DNA from: Gordoniibacillus chartarius
GTDB taxonomy: Bacteria > Bacillota > Bacilli > Paenibacillales > NBRC-103111
Assembly: GCF_042432825.1 (NCBI RefSeq)
Contig: NZ_JBHLWN010000012.1
Span: 1 to 64,000 of the forward strand
DNA length: 64,000 nucleotides
Direction: 5' to 3'
Position numbers and translations under genes: made by a program. The notes beneath the pieces were generated by a model, which saw only the letters and a program-made list of their open reading frames with translations, had not been told where the DNA came from and made no database searches. Shown here piece by piece: positions 41,722 through 50,011 of the stretch (position 1 is its first letter; each line of letters begins with the position of its first letter).

Positions 41722-42156
41722 ATGCTGAAAGGAATACCGGCCATTTTATCTCCGGAGCTGCTGAAGACGCTGATGGAGATGGGCCACGGCGATACGATCG
41801 TGCTGGCGGACGGCAATTTTCCTGCGGCCTCCTGCGCCTCTTCCTTGATCCGTGCGGACGGTCACGGCGTACCGGCGCTGCTCGACGCGATTCTCGCCTT
41901 ATTCCCGCTGGATACGTATGTGCCGCAGCCGGTCGGACTGATGCAGGTCGTACCGGGCGATCCGGAGGCCCCGGCCATCTGGGAACAGTACAAAGCGATT
42001 ATCGCGAAGCATGAAGGCAGCAGGCCCGGCATCGAGCTGATCGAACGGTTCGAATTCTACGAACGCGCCAAGCTGGCGTATGCAATCGTGGCAACGGGGG
42101 AGAAGGCGGCGTATGCGAACATCCTGTTGACCAAAGGAGTGATCAAGCCGGAATGA
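41722..42156 (+). CDS. RbsD/FucU-type sugar mutarotase
   Basis: A 144-residue RbsD/FucU protein, interconverting anomers of L-fucose, D-ribose or a related sugar. Characteristic segments are LSPELLKTLMEMGHGDTIVL with the catalytic His, ADGNFPAAS, and ERFEFYERAKLAYAIVATGE with the C-terminal Tyr. The Met-rich VGLMQVV segment and length favour FucU over RbsD. AAAGGAGG precedes the ATG. It closes the operon; a terminator at 42253-42293 follows about 100 bases later. A mutarotase beside a dehydrogenase fits an oxidative sugar pathway. Confidence 0.88.
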   Translation: MLKGIPAILSPELLKTLMEMGHGDTIVLADGNFPAASCASSLIRADGHGVPALLDAILALFPLDTYVPQPVGLMQVVPGDPEAPAIWEQYKAIIAKHEGSRPGIELIERFEFYERAKLAYAIVATGEKAAYANILLTKGVIKPE

Positions 42157-42252
42157 GAATCGACGCCCGGCTGTTCGGCAGAGCAGAGGGAAGCCGTATT
42201 CGGCCGCAGTACAGCAACGTTCAATAGACTGGTTTGACGACGCCCAAAACAA

Positions 42253-42293
42253 ACGACCGCTCCTTCCTCTGTCCGAGGCTGAGCGGTCGTCTT
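42253..42293. terminator. terminator between convergent transcripts
   Basis: ACGACCGCTC (42253-42262) pairs with GAGCGGTCGT (42281-42290), followed by CTT; A-rich on the left for the minus strand. Confidence 0.75.
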
Positions 42294-42296
42294 AGG

Positions 42297-42689
42297 TTAC
42301 ATGCGCGAACGAAAGCCTATGCCGGCAGCCGCCGCCGGCTCTGCGCGCTTCTCCGGCTGGAACGCCTGCTTGAACTCATGAGCGCAGTGCAGGCATATTC
42401 TGGCTTCCCGGATACCGCGACCGCAGCGCTCGCAGCGATAGGTCAGATTGACAAACGAACGAATGCGCAGCCTTTCCTGCTTAAGAAACTGCTCGATCGT
42501 GTCGATCGGCACGCCGGTTGCCTGGTGCAGCTGCTCTGTGGTAGCTTTCTCGTTCTTCCACATAAAGCGATGGCAAATCTCCAGTGTATCGTCCAATTGC
42601 TTGCTGCAGGCGGAACACATATTTCGCAAATTTTTATGGTAAATGGCTCCGCACTTCGGGCAATTGTCTACTGTCAAACTGAGTGCCAT
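42297..42689 (-). CDS. yvyF: YvyF-type flagellar-operon protein (zinc-binding)
   Basis: A 130-residue protein matching the flagellar operon protein YvyF: two cysteine pairs at the N-terminus (NCPKCGAIY, MCSACSKQL), a helical middle with a helix-turn-helix-like TTEQLHQATGVPIDTIEQFL, and two more cysteine pairs (YRCERCG, ICLHCAHEF). YvyF normally lies in the comF-flgM-flgK region, yet here no flagellar or competence gene is near, so this is a displaced or second copy. ATG 42689 is likely; in-frame upstream starts exist. Confidence 0.75.
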   Translation of the reverse strand: MALSLTVDNCPKCGAIYHKNLRNMCSACSKQLDDTLEICHRFMWKNEKATTEQLHQATGVPIDTIEQFLKQERLRIRSFVNLTYRCERCGRGIREARICLHCAHEFKQAFQPEKRAEPAAAAGIGFRSRM

Positions 42690-42818
42690 ACGCATCACCG
42701 CTTCCCTCATTGGTAGTTGCCTAGTTATTGTAGTTCTATTGTACTACAATCGAGAGGAAACGAGAAGGGCTAAAGTCTATATTTTTTGAAAAGAATGTCC
42801 GTATATCGTCCAAACGTC

Positions 42819-43661
42819 CTAATGCCCTGCCCGGCGGGCCAATCCGCTGAGGCGCACCATACGGCGATATACGGACGGATCCGGATGCTTGCGAAAAATG
42901 TTCATGTCCGGCAGCGTATTGACTTCCAGCACCCACGGCCGAAGATCTGTATCGATGCCAAAGTCAATGCCGATCGCGCGCACCCACGTAAAGCCGGTTT
43001 CCATATGGCGGGCGATCTGTTGCCCGAGCCTGCACAGTGAACGAATATAGGCTTCCTGAGGCTCGGCCGGATCGATATGCGGCTTCAGCAGCAGCTGCAT
43101 CGGAAGAGGCGTTCCGCCGTTATGGTAATTGGTGACGACTTTGCGAGGGTGGGCGACACGACCGATAATCCCGGTCACGACCCAAGCTCCGCGGACATTT
43201 TTCTGCACCATCACGCGAACGTCGAAGGGTCGCTCGCCATAATGGAGCAGGTCGATGCCTTTCTGAACAACGTGGTACTTGGGACCCATTTTCTCCTTCA
43301 TTGATGTATACAGGTCATCAAACGTCGAAAATGTCCGAGCGGTTAGGCCGCGTTGATAGCAGTAGACGGTTTGTGCCGGAGCTTGTTCTTCCTGACCTTG
43401 AGCCTGCTGCTCGTCTGTATCGAGTAGCCGGCTGGGTTCTGATGCCGTTTGCTGGATCCACACGCGAAAAATTCCTCTGCCGCCCGTTCCGATCGTCGGT
43501 TTGACATAGATCGTGCCGTATTGCTCGAGCATGGAGGCCACTGCTGCCCTAGTCGCTTTGCGGGTGTCGGGTACGAAGGGGCGAATCTTATCGTTCGTCG
43601 ACAAGAATACGGCCTTCCCCAGCTTCGTGTTGTCCCATCGGCGCTTCGGACGTTTCACCAT
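42819..43661 (-). CDS. YheC/YheD-type ATP-grasp spore coat protein
   Basis: A 280-residue ATP-grasp protein of the YheC/YheD endospore coat-associated family. It opens with RRWDNTKLGKAVFLSTND and has the ATP-binding YVKPTIGTGGRGIFRVW. The substrate part has VVQKGIDLLHYGERPFDVRV, followed by VTGIIGRVAHPRKVVTNYHN and the metal-binding end AIGIDFGIDTDLRPWVLEVN. The enzymatic product is unknown; related proteins ligate amino acids. A Gln/Glu-rich insert (about 85-95) is present. Usually such genes come in tandem; here there is one. Upstream 43662-43800 lies the divergent SDR gene. Confidence 0.85.
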   Translation of the reverse strand: MVKRPKRRWDNTKLGKAVFLSTNDKIRPFVPDTRKATRAAVASMLEQYGTIYVKPTIGTGGRGIFRVWIQQTASEPSRLLDTDEQQAQGQEEQAPAQTVYCYQRGLTARTFSTFDDLYTSMKEKMGPKYHVVQKGIDLLHYGERPFDVRVMVQKNVRGAWVVTGIIGRVAHPRKVVTNYHNGGTPLPMQLLLKPHIDPAEPQEAYIRSLCRLGQQIARHMETGFTWVRAIGIDFGIDTDLRPWVLEVNTLPDMNIFRKHPDPSVYRRMVRLSGLARRAGH

Positions 43662-43799
43662 GGTATCACCGCCTCATATGAATTTGTCTCTGTTCCCATC
43701 ATATGGGTTGCCAAGCAGAGAGGTACGGGCGTCGGTTGGAATAGGGCGGAGCTAGCCGATACAATGGAAACAGTATATGTAAAGGGGAGGCCGGTGACG

Positions 43800-44657
43800 G
43801 TGACGAGTCGAGGGAGCTCGGGAATGCCGGTGGCGATTGTTACCGGGGCGTCGAGCGGATTTGGGTTGGGGACGTGCGTCGAGCTGGCCCGCGGCGGCTG
43901 CTTCGTTGTAGCGACGATGCGGGATCTGAGCAAGCGGGGGCCTCTGCTGGAGCAAGCCAGGCAGGCCGGGGTCGAGGGCCGGCTCGTCTGCGAATGTCTC
44001 GATGTCACGATTGAGGCTCGTACGGAGGAGCTCGTCAGGCAAATCGTCGCAACATACGGCCGCATTGACGTTCTGGTGAATAACGCCGGAATCGCTGTTG
44101 CGGGTTTTACGGAGGAGATCGGACTGCAGGGCTGGAAGCGGCAGTTCGATACGAATGTATTTGGCGTCATCGCCATGACGAAGGCGGTGCTGCCTTATAT
44201 GAGGGAGGCGGGACGCGGACGCATCATCCAAATCGGAAGCATCAGCGGCCGTTTCGGCTTTCCGGCGATGGGGCCGTATACGGCGTCCAAATTCGCACTG
44301 GAAGGCTTCAGCGAATCGCTTCGGCTGGAGCTGCTGCCGTTCGGAGTGCATGTATCGATCGTCGAGCCGGGGCCGTATCAAACGAATATTTGGAGCAGAG
44401 GCGATTTTCATGCAGACCCCCATTCCGCCTATGCCAGGCTTGCTAGCGGGGTGCAGTCGATGATGAAGCAGTCTGCCGCGTCGGGCGGCGACCCGTCTGA
44501 AGTGGCGGAGCTGATCGCTCGTATCGCCTTAAGCCGCAGGCCGCCCAAGCTCCGCTATCCGATCGGCCGCGGCGTGCGACGCAACATCGCGCTTAAGCAG
44601 CTGCTGCCGTGGAGCTGGATTGAGCTTGTCGTCAAGCGAGTGCTCGGTCATCCATAA
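43800..44657 (+). CDS. short-chain dehydrogenase/reductase
   Basis: A 285-residue classical SDR. The NAD(P) motif is VTGASSGFGLG (TGxxxGxG), followed by NNAGIA, the catalytic Ser in IIQIGSISGRFGFPAMG and the YTASKFALEG (YxxxK) motif. The C-terminal region (SIVEPGPYQTNIW) is typical of the retinol-dehydrogenase-like or fatty-acid-modifying subgroup. GTG 43800 is chosen, nine bases after AGGGGAGG. Substrate unknown. The long open frame upstream (from 43449) is antisense to YheC/D and not coding. Confidence 0.88.
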   Translation: MTSRGSSGMPVAIVTGASSGFGLGTCVELARGGCFVVATMRDLSKRGPLLEQARQAGVEGRLVCECLDVTIEARTEELVRQIVATYGRIDVLVNNAGIAVAGFTEEIGLQGWKRQFDTNVFGVIAMTKAVLPYMREAGRGRIIQIGSISGRFGFPAMGPYTASKFALEGFSESLRLELLPFGVHVSIVEPGPYQTNIWSRGDFHADPHSAYARLASGVQSMMKQSAASGGDPSEVAELIARIALSRRPPKLRYPIGRGVRRNIALKQLLPWSWIELVVKRVLGHP

Positions 44658-44706
44658 ATCCCCGCTAATCCGCAGAAAAAATGCTTCGCATATTGACCTC
44701 ATGCAA

Positions 44707-44754
44707 CAAAAAAAGGACTTCGGACGCATTGAAGTGCAGCCGAAGTCCTTTTTG
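44707..44754. terminator. bidirectional terminator
   Basis: A 10-bp AAGGACTTCGG-type stem with A-run left (44707-44713) and T-run right (to 44753) between the SDR and the convergent ABC-2 operon. Confidence 0.85.
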
Positions 44755-44764
44755 TCGCCTGGAA

Positions 44765-45859
44765 TTAATCCCATTTGAACGTAAAGCTCGCAATAACGAA
44801 TGCGACTATCATCCAGCCGCCGAGTAGTGCGGCTTCCGGCCACAGCTCGGTGAGCCCGGCGCCGACGTTCATAACCTGGCGCAGCGCGGACGTCAAGTGC
44901 GCGATCGGCAGCAGCTTCACGATCGACTGCATAGCCTCCGGCATGGAGTTGATCGGGAAGAAGACGCCGCCGAGGAACAGCAGCGGGAAGGAGATGATGC
45001 CAGCGATCGGTCCGGCCGATTCCGGCGTCTTCGCCAGGCCCGCTATAATGAAGCCGATGGCCATGAAAGCGAGCGTGCCCAGTACGACGAACATAATCAG
45101 CAGAAGCCAAGAACCGTTCACCTGCGTGTTAAAGAACAGCGCGCCGATGAGCAGCACGATCATCGCTTGTATGCCGTTCAACAGCAGACGGGCCGTAATC
45201 TGGGCGGCAATGAACGTCGATGCGCGCAGCGGCGTGCTCTGCATGCGGCGAAGGACGCCGCGCTCCCGCCAGGAGGCGATTTGTCCGGCGACTCCGTTCA
45301 AATTGTTGGACATAATCATCATGCCGACTATGCCCGGAACGAGAAAATCAATATAAGTCAGATTCAGCGAGCGTACGCCTTTGCGTTCAACCGTAACGGC
45401 CGGTTTGTAGCCGGTGATCGTTTTGCTGACGCCGTCGACGATCTGCTCGATAACCGGCAAACCGACTGCCGCAACGGTTGAATTGGTCTCGTCGAAGTAG
45501 ACGTCAAGCTTGCCGCTTCCGCCGGCAGCGCCGACTTGGGCGCCATATCCTTGGGGAATCACGACGACAAACTGTTTCTCGCCCTTCTTGATCGCATCGA
45601 GGGCGGCCGCTTCATCGCCGGCGGCTTCCGCACGCAGCGCCGATTGGCCCTGCAGCGCGCTGAACAGAGACTTCGATTGCGATGTCTGGTCCCGGTCAAT
45701 CACGATCGTATCCAGCGAAACGGAGCTGCCGCGGCCGACGAACGAACCGAGGGCAACCATGAGCAGAATCGGGAAAATCAGGGTGAAGATCAGGACTTGA
45801 CGGTTGCGCGAGAAAATACGAAGCTGAGCGATCGTCAGCTGAATGTAGGCGGAGTTCAT
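44765..45859 (-). CDS. ABC-2 type permease
   Basis: A 364-residue ABC-2 permease: one N-terminal helix, a roughly 150-residue extracytoplasmic domain, then five C-terminal helices (VPGIVGMMIMSNNLNGVAGQ, FIAAQITARLLLNGIQAMIV, LLFLGGVFFPINSMPEAMQS). The form matches DrrB/YhgE-like drug exporters. It overlaps the ATPase gene by four bases and should form a dimeric channel with it. The MarR gene upstream completes an efflux operon (marR, ATPase, permease, all minus strand). Confidence 0.9.
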   Translation of the reverse strand: MNSAYIQLTIAQLRIFSRNRQVLIFTLIFPILLMVALGSFVGRGSSVSLDTIVIDRDQTSQSKSLFSALQGQSALRAEAAGDEAAALDAIKKGEKQFVVVIPQGYGAQVGAAGGSGKLDVYFDETNSTVAAVGLPVIEQIVDGVSKTITGYKPAVTVERKGVRSLNLTYIDFLVPGIVGMMIMSNNLNGVAGQIASWRERGVLRRMQSTPLRASTFIAAQITARLLLNGIQAMIVLLIGALFFNTQVNGSWLLLIMFVVLGTLAFMAIGFIIAGLAKTPESAGPIAGIISFPLLFLGGVFFPINSMPEAMQSIVKLLPIAHLTSALRQVMNVGAGLTELWPEAALLGGWMIVAFVIASFTFKWD

Positions 45860-46845
45860 CCTTCTCTCAAGCTCCTTCCCGTCATATGGATGAATACGTC
45901 CTCGAGCGTTGCCGTGCGGGTCTGCAGCTCGGCATAGGAGACCCTCGCCTCGTTCGTCTTGCCGATGAAGTCGATTAAAGAAGTTTGCAAACTATCGGTG
46001 TAGAGGACGAACACATCTTTGCGCATTTCGACTTGCTTCACTTCATTAACGGACTGCAGCAGCTGAACGATGGAGACTCGCTCGGACTCCGGCAGCGATT
46101 CGTAGCCCGGGGCCCGAAACTCGATGGCGCTGTCCGAATGCAGGCTGCGGACAAGAGCTTGCGGCGTATCGAGGGCGATTACCTTGCCTTGGTCCATGAG
46201 GCAGATTCTGTCGCAAAGGACGTGAGCCTCATCCATATAGTGCGTACTGAGCACAATGGTTTTTCCTTGTTCTTTCAGCCGTAAAATAATATCCCACAGC
46301 GTTCTTCGCGCCTGCGGATCGAGCCCGGTCGTCGGTTCGTCGAGAAAGACGACCTGCGGATCGTTTACGAGCGCGAGGGCGATGGCGAGCCGCTGTTTCT
46401 GCCCGCCGGACAGATGCTTAACCCGGCCGTTAAGCTTCTCGGTCAATATCATCGAGTCGAGCAGCGGCTCGATCGGAACGGGCTTCGGGTAGAAGCTTGC
46501 ATACATCTGAACGATTTCCTTCACCTTGAGCAATTCGAACATGGAGGTCGATTGAAGCTGAACGCCGATAACTTCCTTCACCTTCTGCAGCTCTTTCTGC
46601 GTGTCGAAGCCGGCCACTTTGGCCGTGCCGCCGTCCGGCTTGCGAAGCCCTTCGATCATCTCCATCGTTGTCGTCTTACCGGCGCCGTTAGGACCGAGCA
46701 GGCCGAACACTTCTCCGCGCATTACGGTAAAGCTGACACCGCCGACGGCGGTATGGGCGCCGTACTGTTTCGCCAAACGCTCAACTTCGATGATCGGCTG
46801 GCCGCTGGATGGGCCATTCCGATTCGCTTGCTCCGGGCTGTTCAT
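45856..46845 (-). CDS. ABC-2 transporter ATPase (DrrA/CcmA-like)
   Basis: A 329-residue ATPase. Walker A is LLGPNGAGKTTTMEM, the Q-loop IGVQLQSTS, signature HLSGGQKQRLAIALALV, Walker B VVFLDEPTTGLDPQARR, H-loop VLSTHYMDEAHVL. The C-terminal 80 residues form the DUF4162-like domain of DrrA-type exporters. AGGAGG precedes the ATG. It drives the permease encoded immediately downstream; the substrate is probably a hydrophobic drug or lipid. Transcription is likely under the MarR protein encoded 18 bases upstream. Confidence 0.93.
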   Translation of the reverse strand: MNSPEQANRNGPSSGQPIIEVERLAKQYGAHTAVGGVSFTVMRGEVFGLLGPNGAGKTTTMEMIEGLRKPDGGTAKVAGFDTQKELQKVKEVIGVQLQSTSMFELLKVKEIVQMYASFYPKPVPIEPLLDSMILTEKLNGRVKHLSGGQKQRLAIALALVNDPQVVFLDEPTTGLDPQARRTLWDIILRLKEQGKTIVLSTHYMDEAHVLCDRICLMDQGKVIALDTPQALVRSLHSDSAIEFRAPGYESLPESERVSIVQLLQSVNEVKQVEMRKDVFVLYTDSLQTSLIDFIGKTNEARVSYAELQTRTATLEDVFIHMTGRSLREG

Positions 46846-46862
46846 TGCTTACCTCCTAAATT

Positions 46863-47345
46863 TCATTGTGGGGATTCGCCTCGCAGCTGAAGGCGCATCT
46901 TGCCCAGAAGCTCGATGAGCTGCTGCCGCTCCTCGGCAGTTAAGCATTCGATCATTGACTCCGCAACTTGATCGACCTGCCGCTTATAGCTTTCTTCGGC
47001 GGCGCGCGCTTTGTCCGTAGCGGAAATGAGGAAGCTGCGCCGGTCGCCGGGATCGAGGGTACGTGTAATGAATTCGCTTGATTCAAGCTTATCGAGCATG
47101 CGGGTCAACGTGCTCAGGGAAACGCCTTGAAGACGCGAAGCAATTTCTTTGACCGGCATCGTACCGTATTCCGTAAGTGCCAGCACAATCGCGAATTCCT
47201 GCGCCGTAATGCGGCCGTCTTCCAGCTGCTGCGAGCATTGCCGCTGATTGTACTCCGCGCATTGCTTCATTTTCTTGCCGACAAGAGCAAGGAAGTCGCT
47301 GACGCATCGAATATGTTTGCGGGTCCGATCATCTGGTAAGGTCAT
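46863..47345 (-). CDS. MarR-family repressor of the ABC-2 operon
   Basis: A 160-residue MarR protein. The recognition region is MPVKEIASRLQGVSLSTLTR and the wing is LDPGDRRSFLISATDKARAA. It sits first in the minus-strand operon with the ABC-2 ATPase and permease, so it probably represses the exporter until a drug binds. A plausible minus-strand promoter (TTGTCA, 17 bases, TTAGGA near 47365-47395) overlaps the imperfect palindrome ATTTCCTAAATGGTAAT, a possible operator. Confidence 0.87.
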   Translation of the reverse strand: MTLPDDRTRKHIRCVSDFLALVGKKMKQCAEYNQRQCSQQLEDGRITAQEFAIVLALTEYGTMPVKEIASRLQGVSLSTLTRMLDKLESSEFITRTLDPGDRRSFLISATDKARAAEESYKRQVDQVAESMIECLTAEERQQLIELLGKMRLQLRGESPQ

Positions 47346-47446
47346 GGAGTGTCGCCTCGCTTCGATATTTCCTAAATGGTAATTTTTCAGATTGACAAAG
47401 AAAGTATACCGATCCCACCGTCATGTGTCAATGCGAACACAGGAAA

Positions 47447-47475
47447 AAGACGGAAGGAGGAGGTCCTTCCGTCTT
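47447..47475 (-). terminator. terminator of the CotF-like gene
   Basis: A perfect 12-bp stem (47447-47458 with 47464-47475); on the minus strand it is followed by a T-run (TTTTTCC). Confidence 0.8.
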
Positions 47476-47489
47476 CACGGTGACAATGG

Positions 47490-48101
47490 CTAATGGGAGT
47501 GAAAATGGGTTTGATACGGCTGCTGCTCCGAAGCTTGCTGAATGCCTTGCGTCATCGTCCACATCGTGTGATTGGCGAGCTGGGGTGTCGGGTAAAATCC
47601 GCGGTAATTCATGTATTGGTATATTTCATAGGACATTTCCTGACAAATGTTTGCGCACGTCGCGTGGTAGCGGCGAATGTGCTCGTCGACGCATTCCAGC
47701 GTTTGGCGCATCGCATTGACAGCTCCGTTCTTATGAATCTGCAGCGCTAGCGTGGCAATGGTCATGTCGGACAGCTCGGTTGCGTTCGGATTCGGCTGCG
47801 TCGCCATTTGCTGGCGTTCCATGCCCGTCTGAGGCTGCTCGTAAATCCGGAGCTGAGGCGTATGGGGCAGCATCGAGGCCGCACGCCCTTGGACCAGCTG
47901 TACGCCATAGTTGTAGCTTTCCAGCATCCTGCGCTGTTGATTGTACAAAATATCTTTCAAATGCGTATCCTTCGCCATGGCGAACAAAAGTCCGTACAGC
48001 TCAAGGTTCGCCGCCTTCGTCCGCAGCTCCTCCTGGGTCTCCAAAAACTCGTGGGCGGCATAATTTCGGTAATACGACTGCTCATTTTGCTGCGTGTACA
48101 T
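47490..48101 (-). CDS. CotF-like spore coat protein
   Basis: A 203-residue Coat F domain protein (ferritin-like helical fold). Two helical halves are seen: AAHEFLETQEELRTKAANLE, MAKDTHLKDILYNQQRRMLE, and later IATLALQIHKNGAVNAMRQT, ANICQEMSYEIYQYMNYRGF YP. It has Gln-rich linkers and a His-rich tail (THFHSH). It should be part of the spore coat and be expressed late in the mother cell. A strong hairpin (48118-48152) ends five to six bases before its GGAGG ribosome binding site, an unusual leader. Confidence 0.85.
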   Translation of the reverse strand: MYTQQNEQSYYRNYAAHEFLETQEELRTKAANLELYGLLFAMAKDTHLKDILYNQQRRMLESYNYGVQLVQGRAASMLPHTPQLRIYEQPQTGMERQQMATQPNPNATELSDMTIATLALQIHKNGAVNAMRQTLECVDEHIRRYHATCANICQEMSYEIYQYMNYRGFYPTPQLANHTMWTMTQGIQQASEQQPYQTHFHSH

Positions 48102-48117
48102 GTAAATCCTCCGATAG

Positions 48118-48152
48118 CTAAAGTGTAGTTGCCTTCCAGCAACACTTTAGCG
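48118..48152 (-). promoter_or_regulatory. hairpin in the leader of the CotF-like gene
   Basis: GCTAAAGTGT pairs with ACACTTTAGC, extended by an inner GTTGC/GCAAC stem with a two-base bulge. There is no T-run, and the GGAGG of the coat gene starts immediately after the stem, suggesting control of translation or mRNA stability rather than termination. Confidence 0.55.
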
Positions 48153-48183
48153 TTGCCCAACCCCTCTTGCTCGTATGTATGCG

Positions 48184-48660
48184 TCAGGAGACCAGATCGA
48201 TATCGGTGCTTGACGCCATCGGAAGGTTGAGCTTTGGATCGAGCTCGGTCAGCTTTCTGAGCCGGGTGTAGACGGTCCGCAAACGCACGGACGCCGGGTC
48301 CTGGATGAAAGCTTCTTGCCCGACATGATCCCACAGACTGAGCTTGATTACATACTCGCTGGGCTCGAGCTTTAGCTCGTATGCCGAGCCGTCCGGCAGC
48401 TTGGCTGGATAACTCGTTTGCTGGAGCGCTTGCTGTAGAAGTTGAATGCAGATTTTGCTTACGGGATGGTACCGGATGCCTCCTTTTCGCTGCGGAAGCG
48501 ATAGCATCCGTGTGCCTTCGTCAATCTGCCCCCTTGTCAGCTCGGCGATTTCTTCTGCCGTAATGCCCTCTAACATCAAGATCAGGACGACGGCATCCTG
48601 CGGACAAACAGCCAACTTGTCAACAATAACCCCATACTCCGTTTCCAATCGTACTGCCAT
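48184..48660 (-). CDS. unknown protein with recombinase-fold-like middle
   Basis: A 158-residue protein I cannot name. The segment PQDAVVLILMLEGITAEEIA, ELTRGQID resembles the first helices of tyrosine recombinase catalytic domains (hydrophobic helix, then L-x-EL-x-R-x-x-DID). It is followed by RMLSLP, KGGIRYHPVSKICIQLLQQA, as in integrases and in the inactive integrase-fold regulators of Bacillus phages. No Tyr nucleophile or RxxH box is visible. It may be a DNA-binding regulator. The gene lies upstream of the CotF-like gene on the same strand. Confidence 0.6.
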   Translation of the reverse strand: MAVRLETEYGVIVDKLAVCPQDAVVLILMLEGITAEEIAELTRGQIDEGTRMLSLPQRKGGIRYHPVSKICIQLLQQALQQTSYPAKLPDGSAYELKLEPSEYVIKLSLWDHVGQEAFIQDPASVRLRTVYTRLRKLTELDPKLNLPMASSTDIDLVS

Positions 48661-48848
48661 TCACTATTTCCTCCCAATACAGTAGTGCAGTTTGCTCTCA
48701 CACATGTCGAATATTATGTATAAGCGGAGACAAACGATTGTACATTATATACAAGTCTTCTAGAAACATGACAAAGTATTTAAGATTGAAAGCGTTGCAG
48801 CTGTCGGTTACAATTATTTTGAAGAAAGACGATAAGGAGTGAACATAC

Positions 48849-49508
48849 ATGTACATGCAAAGAACCATCACAGGGGCGGAAGTGGGAAGCCTCGGGCACA
48901 TTTTACAGACGTTCGCTACGTCGCTGCTGGTCTCGTTCGTGGGAATGATGATTGGCGCGATGGTCATTCCGCCGCAAATCATTCCGCTGTTTATTTTCAT
49001 CGAGCTGGGGATGCTTATTGCAGCCATCGTCATGCGGATGCGCGGCAAGATGATCGGCTATCCGTTCCTGTACATCTTTACGGCGGTAACCGGCGTCGCG
49101 CTGTACCCGGTCATTATGGCCTACGGCAGCCAGCTGGGCGCGAACGTCGTATCCGGCGCATTCCTCGCTACGGCGGCTATATTCGGCGGCCTGTCGCTCT
49201 ATGCGGCGCGTTCGAAGCGCGACTTCAGCTTCCTGGGCGGCTTCCTTGTTGCGGCGACGCTCGGCCTGATGCTCATGGGCATCATGAATTTGTTCCTGCC
49301 GTTCGGCAATATGATGTCGTTCATTTTCTCCGGCATCGGCGTCGTCGTATTCAGCGGCTGGGTACTGTACGACATCGCGCAATATCGCGACGGCGTTCAC
49401 GCATCGGAAGTGCCGATGGCGGCGCTCAACATTTTCCTAGACTTCATCAACCTGTTCTTGTACCTGCTTCGCTTCATCGCCTCGATCGCCGGCTTCAGCC
49501 GCGATTAA
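48849..49508 (+). CDS. Bax inhibitor-1/YccA-family membrane protein
   Basis: A 219-residue BI-1 (TMBIM) family protein with seven membrane helices. Typical segments are LQTFATSLLVSFVGMMIGAM, YPFLYIFTAVTGVALYPVI, the central Asp-containing GWVLYDIAQYRDG near helix 6 and a C-terminal LDFINLFLYLLRFIASI. Bacterial relatives (YetJ) form pH-sensitive calcium leak channels; the paired Asp residues that act there are present in this region. TAAGGAG precedes the ATG and a terminator at 49525-49551 follows. Confidence 0.9.
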   Translation: MYMQRTITGAEVGSLGHILQTFATSLLVSFVGMMIGAMVIPPQIIPLFIFIELGMLIAAIVMRMRGKMIGYPFLYIFTAVTGVALYPVIMAYGSQLGANVVSGAFLATAAIFGGLSLYAARSKRDFSFLGGFLVAATLGLMLMGIMNLFLPFGNMMSFIFSGIGVVVFSGWVLYDIAQYRDGVHASEVPMAALNIFLDFINLFLYLLRFIASIAGFSRD

Positions 49509-49524
49509 TCGGTGTATAGCAGGA

Positions 49525-49551
49525 AACCCCGGAGCCCGCTCCGGGGTTTTG
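49525..49551 (+). terminator. terminator after BI-1 gene
   Basis: AAACCCCGGAG pairs with CTCCGGGGTTT, followed by T and G; four-base loop. Confidence 0.85.
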
Positions 49552-49735
49552 TCGATTTTGGCTAATTTCGCTCCGGTGGAGTTGAAGCTCAGGTTAGATG
49601 CCGAGCAATCAGCGCTGCATCCCGTACCGGCTTATAGCCGTAAACGCACTCGTCCTTGCGTATGGCGTCAGTCGCTGATTTTTCGTTTAGGCGGGCGGCA
49701 TTCGGGCTACACTGGAAAAGGGAGGTGAACCGTCG

Positions 49736-50011
49736 ATGGCCAAAAGCGATGAGCTGATCAAGTACATTACCCAGAGAGTCGTCACGTATATCGACACCCC
49801 GCGGGACGAGCGGCTGAAGGTGAAGGAGACCATCAAGGGGAAGCGCGGCCGCTGGGATGTGCATTGGTTCGGCATGCTGCCGCTGGCGATGGGGATGTGG
49901 TTCAAGGAAACGCGCAGCGCTTGGCAATCCTTACGCAAACGTGCAGCGCGGTGGAAAGACGGTACCGGCAAGGTGAGCAGGGAGGAAGAACGTGCCGGCA
50001 ACGGTGGATGA
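49736..50011 (+). CDS. yqzE: YqzE-family protein
   Basis: A 91-residue protein matching YqzE: LIKYITQRVVTYIDTPRDER in the first 30 residues and the conserved membrane-interface end WDVHWFGMLPLAMGMWFKET. The tail after residue 65 is basic and variable. In Bacillus subtilis yqzE lies by the comG competence operon; here no competence genes are adjacent, so its context gives no help. GGGAGGTGA lies about eight bases upstream of the ATG. Function unknown. Confidence 0.8.
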   Translation: MAKSDELIKYITQRVVTYIDTPRDERLKVKETIKGKRGRWDVHWFGMLPLAMGMWFKETRSAWQSLRKRAARWKDGTGKVSREEERAGNGG

